Assembly: GCA_001247695.2 (NCBI GenBank)
Contig: LGRX02014713.1
Span: 7,614 to 53,630, forward strand
Length of the DNA: 46,017 nt
DNA from: Cymbomonas tetramitiformis
Taxonomy: Eukaryota; Chlorophyta; Pyramimonadophyceae; Pyramimonadales; Pyramimonadaceae
Reading direction: 5' to 3'
Shown here one piece after another: positions 38,492 through 46,017 of this stretch (the first letter of the stretch is position 1; every line of letters starts with the position of its first letter). The notes beneath the pieces were generated by a model. That model ran no database searches. It had not been told where the DNA came from and was given only the letters and a program-made list of their open reading frames with translations. The translations under genes were made by a program, and so were the position numbers.

Positions 38492-39172
38492 CTATAAGGG
38501 AAACGCAGGGCCTTGCAGCTTTTTTTTGAAAAAGCTGCGAACCGTCGGTGTATAATGTTGAGTATAATCGGATCTGTTTGCGACACGACAAAAAAAATAC
38601 ACCTCGCGACACAAAAAAGGCGCTTCCAGCTGTCGCGTCCTCCGATAGCGCTCGCGACCCGCTGTCACCCTCCGCCGCCAAACTCCAGCTGTGTTCAAAG
38701 TGTCGGCTGGTCGCTGAGTTCGTCTAATAATCAGCTTCTCGTCAGCGTCACAGTCGCTTTTCCCACCATAGGTCTTCAGCGGCAGCATGAAAAACTTGTG
38801 CACACCGCGAGCCCACAGACCCCCATACAGCCGTCTCCCTCCCCGCATAGAAGAGTCCATGGCTGTCTTCAGGTGTTTCAGCATCCTCTCCCGCGGGCCT
38901 GACCAAAACTTCCCCACGTAAGTCCGTCGGGATCCCACCGACGCCAACACATATGTCCCGTACCGAACATCACCTGACAACCACCTCCTTAGCTCCCCCG
39001 CTCCCAAAACATTCCACCACGGCAAGAATCTCCGCAGCCACCACCTCGGCTGCATACCAGCCCATTCCAAGAAAATCAGTGACCCAAACATTGACAGCCG
39101 GACCGCTAGATCCCACTGCTCTCCCCCATCCTCCGTGCACCTGGCGACGACCTCTTCCAGCACCTCCATCAC
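38492..39172 (-). CDS. GIY-YIG endonuclease ORF of the Penelope-like element
   Basis: 226 codons from an ATG at 39172, 17 bp after the upstream ORF stop. Residues 74-89 (YVLASVGSRRTYVGKF) carry both halves of the GIY-YIG motif. The conserved Arg is at ~94-96 (GPRERMLKHL) and the metal-binding Glu at ~145 (DADEKLIIRRTQRP..LN). All key positions are present, so this is a plausible active nickase for target-primed integration. The N-terminal ~65 residues are Trp-rich. The C-terminus beyond ~180 may be read-through of non-coding sequence. Confidence 0.75.
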   Translation of the reverse strand: MMEVLEEVVARCTEDGGEQWDLAVRLSMFGSLIFLEWAGMQPRWWLRRFLPWWNVLGAGELRRWLSGDVRYGTYVLASVGSRRTYVGKFWSGPRERMLKHLKTAMDSSMRGGRRLYGGLWARGVHKFFMLPLKTYGGKSDCDADEKLIIRRTQRPADTLNTAGVWRRRVTAGRERYRRTRQLEAPFLCREVYFFCRVANRSDYTQHYTPTVRSFFKKKLQGPAFPL

Positions 39173-39189
39173 AAGGTATAATAAGTTCT

Positions 39190-40479
39190 TTACCCTGTAG
39201 AGCCGCCGCCGCCAGTTGCCACCCTGTCAGAGTTTTCGAAGATCGAAGTGCCCAGCATTGTGGGCATCAGTCGCAGCAACCAGCACCTCCATTTTGTCAT
39301 TTCGTGTGCTGTCTCGGGTTCAATCACGCCGTGTTTGACAAGCTGCAAAGTAAGAGTCCCCCATTTCGCCTTAGTCCTGTAATTCTTAGACATATAGGTC
39401 GCATCGACCGGCACAACACCCCTCGCGGGACAGGGTGTCTTCGGTGGTGCTGACGGTTTTTGCACGGGCGTAGGAATCGGGAGAGCTGGAGGTCTCGCTG
39501 CTGGCTTTCCGAACGCGGCCGCCATCCCTGCAGCCTGGGCTGCTGTTTCGTCGAGGCCTCTGTTTAAAGCATCCGTGTATGCTTCCTCGCGGGCGCTGAG
39601 CATTGCCCTGAACGCCGCCCCCTTCGGATCTGGACTTGTGCCTGTGCTCGCACCCCTCTGGCCGCTGCCACTCTGAGTTGCTTGGGCGCGGGACGCACCC
39701 TTCTCCCTCTTGTGTCGCTGGCGGCTCCTACGGCTCCCATCGCTCGTGCCCGTGGTTTCAGACGACTCGCTGTCTGAGCTGGAGCTGGATCTCTTCTTTT
39801 TCTTCTTCTTCGAGGACTTCTTCCGCTTCCTGTCCTTTTTCTTCTTTCGGCCGTCATCGCTGCTTCCATCCAGCTTGTCGATTTCGAAGTGGACAGCCTT
39901 CCCCTTCGCAACTGTCTCACGAGCGCCCGCCGTCGCTGCACCCGCCAGTACTCCACCCAGTTTCTGCAGGTCGGTGTCCCCCCTCATTGCTGCGATCTCC
40001 CTCGCCAAACGCTCTCCGTACTCTTTGTCGCGAACTGCCTCGGCTGTCGCTGCGTTTGACTGAACCAATCGGGTCTCCATTTCCATAATTGTGCCACGTA
40101 ACTCCACGATTTGTGCCTCGAGTGCTGCCGTTCTTAATTTCTCTTCTTCGTAGTCACGTTTGAACCTCGACACGTATGGCCGATTGGTCATTGGGTCTAT
40201 AGGAGGACCATTGTTCTGCTGGAATCCTGCCGCATTCTGCTGCGGAATCGGCGGCTGAGGAAGGGGAAGCTGATACTGCATTCCTCCTGTTGGTGCTGGC
40301 TGAGTTTGGGTTGGGGTGGTGTATGAATTGTAGGCAGAGAAGCTGCTCGGAGTGTACTGCCCAATCACGTGCTGCGGCTGTTGAATTGGAAGCGCCGCCG
40401 CCGCCATAGGTGTAGTTTGCTGGGGCACTGCCTGCGGCGTCACTGGCGTCCCTGGAACTGGTTGTGGTGGTTGAGACAT
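39190..40479 (-). CDS. Coiled-coil, polybasic Gag-like ORF
   Basis: 429 codons from ATG (MSQPPQPVPGTPVTPQAVPQ). Residues 1-100 are Pro/Gln/Ala-rich and disordered. Residues ~105-165 form a coiled coil (EEKLRTAALEAQIVELRG). Residues ~210-260 are a Lys/Arg/Ser tract (KKKDRKRKKSSKKKKKKRSS) that could bind RNA or act as a nuclear localisation signal. The C-terminus (~365-429) is a compact folded segment (YMSKNYRTKAKWGTLTLQLV). It probably acts as a nucleic-acid-binding structural protein for the element; no named family. Confidence 0.65.
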   Translation of the reverse strand: MSQPPQPVPGTPVTPQAVPQQTTPMAAAALPIQQPQHVIGQYTPSSFSAYNSYTTPTQTQPAPTGGMQYQLPLPQPPIPQQNAAGFQQNNGPPIDPMTNRPYVSRFKRDYEEEKLRTAALEAQIVELRGTIMEMETRLVQSNAATAEAVRDKEYGERLAREIAAMRGDTDLQKLGGVLAGAATAGARETVAKGKAVHFEIDKLDGSSDDGRKKKKDRKRKKSSKKKKKKRSSSSSDSESSETTGTSDGSRRSRQRHKREKGASRAQATQSGSGQRGASTGTSPDPKGAAFRAMLSAREEAYTDALNRGLDETAAQAAGMAAAFGKPAARPPALPIPTPVQKPSAPPKTPCPARGVVPVDATYMSKNYRTKAKWGTLTLQLVKHGVIEPETAHEMTKWRCWLLRLMPTMLGTSIFENSDRVATGGGGSTG

Positions 40480-40646
40480 CGTGGTAGTAACTGTAAATTT
40501 GAAAAATAGTAAGTGTTGAAAACAATTTGTCCCTCCCGTAAATTGAGAGTTCTCGATCCGGTACCTACAAAGTAGCCCGCTGGATCTTTAAGCAGTCTCG
40601 TGGGCGATCGTCAGAAAAACGTCCCTGTGAGTACTGTAGATAAAAA

Positions 40647-41377
40647 GTTATAAAAAATAAACTTTCGCTGTAATACGGCATGTGCTCGAAAGCTGCACGT
40701 AGTAGTGTGGTGTAATAAGTACGACCGCAGTGACGGCTCGAAAATAACAAGTCAGAACAAGTAGCTTTTTGCAATAACAGTTGTGATAAAGTCGTGCTGA
40801 GATAATAATATAAAAACCAAAATACTCTGTACAAATAACGATATGAAATACCGGAGCTAATGCTGGCTACTCATAAGCTTTTCGGTTTGAGCCACAAACC
40901 TTCCTCAGTGAGCTTTGCAGGAACTAAAAAGTCAGTCCCAATGTTGGCTTAGTATGATGCGAAGAACCAAGCTACTGTTGACCATAGTGATAAGATGTAC
41001 AGTCACAGGCAGTTGGGATACACTCCGATTTCTCTCTAGGCGAGCTGGCAAATAATTTCTCAAGCAGTTATGCCGTCATAGTCAGATAGCCTAGCACCAT
41101 ACAAAACTCAAAAGCAACTGGGTTGTCACCAAGGCAGTGAGCTGGAGAGTCTCAGTCAAATGTCTCACGTAATAAGTTCTAAAAATCTTCCACGCTTTTG
41201 TAATACAAAGTGACAAAAGTGTCTTACGTAAAAACTTCTGAAAAACTGCCACGAGTGTGTAAGACAGTTTGAAATTCTCAACATAAAAGAAAGTAAAAGA
41301 TAGTAGTCCCCATAAAAACTGAACCAAGTCTCACCCAGGACTCACCAACCAGGATCACTACCCCAGTGCACCGGCCC
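40647..41377 (-). repeat. Right (5') direct repeat of the Penelope-like element
   Basis: 731 bp copy of 31924-32653. Its outer edge CCGGCCC|ATGAAAATG falls inside the coding frame of array gene E. Confidence 0.9.
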
Positions 41378-41595
41378 ATGAAAATGTTTAAGCCATAAAT
41401 CGTTCCTCCGATTCTTGTCCTCCCAAAGGCCAAAACACTTCCTCATACACTCTGGGCATTCGCCGTTTCTCATTCTAGCAACTGAATCCCTTTGCGCTTG
41501 CCTTCTCCTATCGTACCTCGCACGGATGAAGGGCAGAACAATAAAAACAAAACATGTTTCGGATCGACCGTCAGGTTGATTCGCTGAGCGTCCAT
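41378..41595 (-). pseudogene. Array gene E, truncated by the Penelope-like element, in two frames
   Basis: The ATG at 41595 is 83 bp from the TATA box of module e. The first frame reads MDAQRINLTVDP. The family-like part is in the -1 frame: CFVFIVLPFIRARYDRRRQA, similar to the LPxIRxRR segment of genes A, B and C, then a CPEC pair (NGECPECMRKC) and LWLKHFH at the element edge. The change of frame falls in a T-rich stretch (TTTTGTTTTTATTG). The 3' part should lie beyond 31923 but was not recognised. Confidence 0.55.
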
Positions 41596-41606
41596 GTTCT
41601 TGGAAT

Positions 41607-41680
41607 GTTGGTAGGAGGTGGGTGGATGGTGAGCGCAAGCAAAAAATGAACAGGGATGCCGTGAAAGCAAGTTTTATATG
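41607..41680 (-). promoter_or_regulatory. Shared TATA promoter module, copy e (gene E)
   Basis: TATAAAA at 41672-41678 (minus strand), then CTTGCTTTCACGGC, TTCATTTTTTGCTTGCGCTC and ACCATCCACCCACCTCCTAC. More diverged than the other copies but collinear with them. Confidence 0.7.
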
Positions 41681-41907
41681 ACCATGCAGACATGTGGTGT
41701 TTGTTCCATCCATGTGATACGCGTTCCCAAGGATTCCTTGGGCGTCCGAACAATCTGAGCTCGCAAATAATGTGCGCTCGTGCGATTGTAAAATCATATT
41801 GTCGTTGGAATGTTGACCTGTTGACCATCGATGATTTCCCGAAAGGATTTGAGGGGACGAGGCTTGCCTAGTATTCAAAGTGGCTGCCATTATCGCTACT
41901 TCCGTAG

Positions 41908-42299
41908 CTACCCATGAGAGGGTTCGAAGTCGTAATCAATCCATTCTCCGACATCATTGTACTCTCCATATCTCAATCCAAATGTCAGTGGCCTCAGTAC
42001 GGCGCCGGCTGTAACCGAAGCGTGCACCCGTACATCACACGTGTTAAATCTATGATCGATGGATTCCCACAAAAATATGGGCGTCCGAGAAATATATTGA
42101 AGGGACCTACTACAGACAGAGTGGTCAAAACAATCGACTACCATGATACAAGAACTGCAATAAACAAGTGGGTTCGTTAAGTCATACACGCAGGATAAAA
42201 CGATGCTATTCGTTTTTTAGGGTGCAAACCTTCATCTGCGCCTACGGCAGGTTCCCCTTTGGGTTGGGCTTGTGGCTCCAGCTTGTCGTTCGCTGACAT
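41908..42299 (-). CDS. Array gene F, in two frames
   Basis: The ATG at 42299 (MSANDKLEPQAQPKGEPAVG) is 88 bp from the TATA box of module f. The first frame stops at 42177 after 40 codons. The -1 frame carries a longer open protein: NPLVYCSSCIMVVDCFDH, then RTPIFLWESIDHRFNTCDV, ending GEYNDVGEWIDYDFEPSHG at 41908. The shift would fall near GTTTTATCC (~42200). It lacks the LPxIRERR block, so it may be a different array gene with the same promoter. Product unknown. Confidence 0.45.
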
Positions 42300-42312
42300 C
42301 GTTATTCGCTTA

Positions 42313-42388
42313 TGCTGGTAAGAGGTGGGGTCTATCGTGAGCGAAAGCGAGAAATGAATGCTGATGAAGAGATAGGCAGGCTTTATAA
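42313..42388 (-). promoter_or_regulatory. Shared TATA promoter module, copy f (gene F)
   Basis: TATAAAG with TATA at 42382-42387 on the minus strand. Nearly the same sequence as copy d over ~75 bp, including GATAGACCCCACCTCTTACC, although the gene it drives is different. The similarity continues ~25 bp upstream of the TATA box (ATTTTACATACCA on the plus strand). Confidence 0.8.
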
Positions 42389-42553
42389 TGCGTGAAATTT
42401 TACATACCAAGCATGCGTATAGGCATAGCATGAGTCATACAATGAGTGCAAGGAAATCAAACGTGGTAATACCACGATAGTTCAACATTAGATATTCACA
42501 ATATATACTATTGTTTTACAACTTCTATATACAAGTTCATCGGACTGATCGAG

Positions 42554-42814
42554 TTATTCACACATCTGGTCGTCATCATCGGACAAGGACGACAAAGAGG
42601 CTTCCTCGTCCGAACTCTCACCCTCTTCAGCCTCCGCGTTCTCTTTATCCTCTTTATCCTCTTTATCCTCTAATGGCATGATTGCGTCGCGCAGTAAGAG
42701 TTTGGGTGTTCTATGCTCGGGGTGGCTCAAAGCTCTTTGACATGTCGCTGGCGATGACTCGTTTGACCAACAAGTCATATTGCTCACCCGGGATCCATCG
42801 CTGTGTGCTTGCAT
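42554..42814 (-). CDS. Acidic tail open frame, possible last exon
   Basis: The downstream ~55 codons are strongly acidic (LEDKEDKEDKENAEAEEGES, then DEEASLSSLSDDDDQ). Repeated CTTTATCC on the plus strand encodes the KED repeats. It could be an alternative 3' exon of the gene at 42711-43542. The upstream part overlaps that gene in another frame. Confidence 0.35.
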   Translation of the reverse strand: MQAHSDGSRVSNMTCWSNESSPATCQRALSHPEHRTPKLLLRDAIMPLEDKEDKEDKENAEAEEGESSDEEASLSSLSDDDDQMCE

Positions 42815-43542
42815 TGATCTTTCGGCGCTCCTCTTCCGTGTCCCAGTCCCATGCTACTAATACTTCGCTTGGTGTATACGGCGCCACCTGCTTGGTACGT
42901 TGATGCAGCCGGAAACTTTCAGGTTTCGATGCCTTCTCCTTCGAAAGCCGGGAGTCTGCATTCTGGGCCTCCTTTTGGGAGGCGCTCGTGAGCTTAAATG
43001 TACCACAAGTCAACCACCGCAAACATTTTTCTCCTGCACCAGAAAGAAGATAAAAAAGATATTAGATTGACATAAAACGTTGTGATGTTAAAAGCAGGTT
43101 GCGCGCGCAATCACATCAACAAACATTTCTCACCTTTCTCATTTAGCAGCTGCTCTTGTACCTCACAAAGGTACAGATATCTCGACCATCCTCGGCTCCT
43201 TCCCAGAGCGATACGAAACGTGTATTCCGTTCGGGCAGTCTTCTCGGATTCGGGAGCAATCAACACAGCCATGCTACCTTTCTTCATCTTGCTGTAGCTC
43301 ACATCGTAGTCCGGGTCGTCAGTTTCTCTTAGAATGTATTGCGCAAGATGATCTCGAGCTCGTCTTCCAATGGTATTTTTTTGTGCCCCGATGTAGATAG
43401 GACGAGGTACTGGGCGCACGTGAACCGCTACGGAGTCCCGAAGGCCCTGCACGTAATCAGCCAGTTGTGCATCCGTGTATCCACGTTCAATATCATTCAT
43501 TCGTATCAGCCATTGGCTCATCGACAAACAGTACTTCCGCAT
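42711..43542 (-). CDS. Two-exon gene with GIY-YIG-like segment
   Basis: Exon 1 runs 43542-43134 from an ATG. The intron 43133-43034 has GAGAAAG|GTGAGAAATG and TTTCTGGTGCAG|GAG, and exon 2 continues in frame to a stop at 42711. Residues ~45-70 (RPIYIGAQKNTIGRRARDHL) resemble the second half of a GIY-YIG motif with a following Arg and His, but no convincing first half or catalytic Glu is seen. The end has WDWDTEEERRKINASTQRW. The 5' end overlaps the last 50 bp of the DUF7869 gene in another frame, so it may instead be an alternative 3' part of that gene. Confidence 0.45.
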
Positions 43543-45757
43543 CTCGCCCGTTCGCGCTCAAAGCACCCGAAGGAACAGGCATCATGGGTCCAGTAACCTC
43601 AAAGGGAGCCTCGTGCAGCACCCACGTTGTCTTCTCTTTCAGTTCGAACGTTCCTGCCGCAATGTCACGTTGCATTTGAACATACCCTTCAAGAAAAGTA
43701 TTTGCGCGCTTGGCTAGAAATTGAAGCCGCTCCGCCTCCTCGGTGGTTGCGACATCTGCAAAACATAACCCGAGAAACTAAGAAGGCCACTTACATTTGA
43801 AATATGACAAATCAAATCGTAATCGCTAGCAGTGCAGTGCTTACCTCGAATGCATAAGCAAAGATTCCTCTGGCATTGAATGACAAGATCCTCGATCTCT
43901 TTCAATGGATTGCTCGTAGACTTCCTGGAAGTCGCAAGCTGCTTCGCTTGTTTCCGTGCGCTCAATTCGTTAATGGATTTAGGCTCGACAAAGCATGGTG
44001 AGCCCTCGGGCAGGCTGCTCTTAAATACCTTCACCCCACCTTCCTTTGGAAGCCAGACTGGATCGAATGAATAACGTTTCGCCTGCACTAACACGTCGCC
44101 TGTGGGGCCAGAAAAAATCTTGAATGCATGTTGGAAGCTGACATCGCGCACTTCGTTATAGCATCCATGCATCCAGCCCTTGACATCGTGCACCTCATCG
44201 ATCAGTTGACATTCCGGAACTACTCCATCCTTAAAGCAGTTCCTAGCCACCTCCATCAAATGCTCGATGTCCCAAACGTTCAGCCTCCTCAAAGCCACAG
44301 AAAACCTTGAAAACATCTGATCGATATTTTCGTGTGTATGTCCCACGATCAGATAGTTGATCTTCACCTTGCGGAATACCCCAAGTTTGACCAGCATGGC
44401 ACAACAAGCAATCAAGAAGTGGCTCTTATTGCTGCTTACATTGTCCAATTGTAGATACAATACTTCCGGTAACGGATGCCCACCCGATCGTCGATGCTCA
44501 TGAACTCGTGCTACTGCCCGCTGTATGACGTTCGCAAGATAGTTCGAGTTGTCAGAGTAGTTATGACTGAAATTGAATTCCATAAAACGACCGATGCCTT
44601 CGATGAGTATCCCCATGCAGTGGGTATCTATCAATGCCTTATTGTCTTTGACCCAAGAGGGCATTCGACGAAAGTGAGGCAATTGTGGGGTACGTTGTGT
44701 CATGCCATCGATGATCATGGTAGTATATTTCCACCACTTCGCGTTGCCTTTTGCTGCGCTGGATTTCTGAATGTGTTTGTAGTACTTCTCCCGTTCAGCC
44801 CTTGCATCCAGTCGATGAGCTTGCAAAAGATTTTCGATTCGTACTGCAACGCAAACACATTCAGGTAAGTGGTCACGTGAATGAACAAGCAGTGTTTTCT
44901 TTCTGAACATACCTCTTATGAACAAGATTGGGTTTTCTTTCTAACATACCTCTCATTTCGGCCGGGGCGACTTGCTTGTGAAGCTTTGCGGTCGAGCAGA
45001 TATTGCACTCCGAGAACTTGCAAATCTTCGGACACTTAAGCCACTTGAAGTGTTTTCTCCAGATCGTATACCAGTATGGCTCGCTGACCTTGAATCTCTC
45101 AGAACCAAAGGCTGGAAGCTCTTCGATAAACTTTTCGTAGACGTCAAGCTTTGTCATTCTATGAGGCAGATGTGTTTCTTTCTTGTCCGGTTGATGTTGA
45201 CCTTGCTCTTTGGCAATCTTCTGCAGGAAAGTTTTCGCTGCTGAAACCTTTAGAGAGTTTTTTGGAATATATGACAAGCCCTGTACTTGCACTTGTTTGC
45301 TGTTTCCGTGCAGCCTGAAAAGGGAAAAATGTATATCATTATAATGAATCTGATGCAAAGAATGGGAGCCTACAGGAAAGCTGTAAATTGGTTTACCTGT
45401 TATGTTTTCTTCCGGCAAATAAATCCTTTATTAGCTTCGTCAGCCGTCCATGAGATATCGGCAAACATTTCTCATAAAACTTGCGACACACACGCTGAGA
45501 AATTTGAGAACTGGTGCATCTTGATCTGAAAAGTCGGACGACTTTTTAAGGGTAGATATGATCCATTGTCTCTGCATTCCTTGAAGACTTTTCTCTTTAG
45601 GAGATGCCGCGTTCAAGGTCCAGAATTCAGAGCGAAGATCATTCACCTCTTGTTTAGAAATAATCGACGAACATAACCTCTTACAGCGACATGAGAAATT
45701 GAACACATCATTCAATGAAGGAGGTAAAAGTAAGTCCTGCAACCGAAATGCATGCAA
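43493..45757 (-). CDS. Spliced DUF7869-type gene (transposase-like)
   Basis: Exons on the minus strand: first part within 45757-45397 (frame uncertain; contains CRCKRLC, SEFWTL and VCRKFYEKCLPISHGRLTKL); 45314-44950; 44843-43845; 43755-43493. Introns: 45396-45315 (ACAG|GTAAAC...CTTTTCAG), 44949-44844 (GAGAG|GTATGT...GTTGCAG) and 43844-43756 (CGAG|GTAAGC...TTTTGCAG), all in phase. The family signature is clear: CKFSECNIC, then a domain with MIIDGM (Asp), YLQLDNVSSNK (Asp) and VGHTHENIDQMFSRF (Glu). This is a D..D..E pattern in a likely RNase H-fold. I know the family as uncharacterised proteins common in algae and bryophytes, so a DDE transposase role is inference. The final exon ends VDEPMADTNE, stop. 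Confidence 0.7.
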
Positions 45758-45784
45758 ATTGGTTTTCTGCTAAAGTCGCCAAGC

Positions 45785-46017
45785 TGAAGGGCGTGGGCTG
45801 ATGAGTCGCCCGCTGGAGTCGCCGCGCTGAAGGGCGACTCATCCGCGGATTAGTCGCCGGCTGGAGTCGCCGCGCTGAAGGGCGACTCATCCGCGGATTA
45901 GTTGCCGGCTGGAGTCGCCGCGCTGAAGGGCGACTCATCCGCGGATTAGTCGCCCGCTGGAGTCGCCGCGCTGAAGGGCGACTAATCCGCGGATTAGTCG
46001 CCCGCTGGAGTCGCCGT
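45785..46017. repeat. 48 bp minisatellite, reaching the window end
   Basis: About 4.8 copies of CTGGAGTCGCCGCGCTGAAG-GGCGACTCATCCGCGGATTAGTCGCCGG, with few changes. The last unit holds a perfect 26 bp palindrome (45977-46002, centre CCGCGG). The 16-residue repeat on the minus strand is a translation of it. The array continues outside the window. Confidence 0.9.

Larger units (their letters stand above)
31924..41377 (-). mobile_element. Penelope-like retroelement with 730 bp direct repeats
   Basis: Direct repeats of 730 and 731 bp (31924-32653 and 40647-41377) differ at only a few sites, such as one T in a T-run and one T/C. Between them, on the minus strand and in sense order, are a coiled-coil/basic ORF (40479-39190), a GIY-YIG nuclease ORF (39172-38492), ~2.2 kb without genes, two ORFs of unknown N-terminal domains (36307-34521) and an RT (34493-32799). 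RT plus GIY-YIG points to the Penelope-like group; green-algal members with GIY-YIG before the RT have been described, as I recall. No target duplication was found. The right end lies inside array gene E. Confidence 0.8.

Overview
This is eukaryotic nuclear DNA, repeat-rich and gene-poor, with short GT-AG introns. The best guess is a green-lineage (possibly streptophyte) alga. The grounds are two telo-box motifs (AAACCCTA) upstream of one gene, G-box (CACGTG) motifs, and a Ty3/gypsy element carrying a cytosine DNA methyltransferase, a type I recall from charophyte and dinoflagellate genomes. The species cannot be fixed from the sequence, and no rRNA, intact tRNA, CRISPR or bacterial operon is visible.

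Layout. 1-12.4 kb is mostly repeats. It holds a ~540 bp tandem family that folds into a ~1 kb palindrome (1-1785), a 566 bp perfect-looking palindrome (2355-2920), a 201 bp foldback (7541-7741), arrays of short palindromes built on CACTATATAGTG (8.8-9.5 kb), and ~2 kb of GTACATG/GTACACG-rich sequence (9.6-11.6 kb). Two doubtful genes sit among them: a minus-strand Lys/Ala-rich plus Cys-rich gene at 3.4-4.9 kb and a TPR-like exon at 6.7 kb.

12.4-42.4 kb is best read as an old, compact array (~5 kb) of small related genes, mostly on the minus strand. Each has a nearly identical TATA-containing promoter module of about 75 bp, and the stop codon of one gene often touches the TATA box of the next. 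Two retroelements have blown the array apart.

The first is a 15.56 kb Ty3/gypsy-type element (15120-30678, minus strand). It encodes a giant Gag/protease (2150 aa), a membrane-segment plus RT plus RNase H ORF, a C5 cytosine methyltransferase, a DDE integrase, a PHD finger and a second Rossmann methyltransferase-like domain. Its terminal repeats are split, A-ORFs-B-A-B, as in PAT/DIRS elements, yet it has a DDE integrase and a 4 bp target duplication (ATTC). It interrupts one array gene at codon 11-12, and the two halves rejoin in frame.

The second is a 9.45 kb Penelope-like element (31924-41377, minus strand) with 730 bp direct repeats. It carries a coiled-coil/basic ORF, a separate GIY-YIG endonuclease ORF and a diverged RT.

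42.5-45.8 kb carries a minus-strand spliced gene of the DUF7869 type with a DDE-like residue pattern. It overlaps a possible GIY-YIG-like gene at its 3' end. The window ends in a 48 bp minisatellite containing a perfect 26 bp palindrome.

The most interesting points are the double-methyltransferase retrotransposon with split repeats, the promoter-sharing gene array in which nearly every copy changes reading frame at a similar place, and the repeated palindrome architecture.
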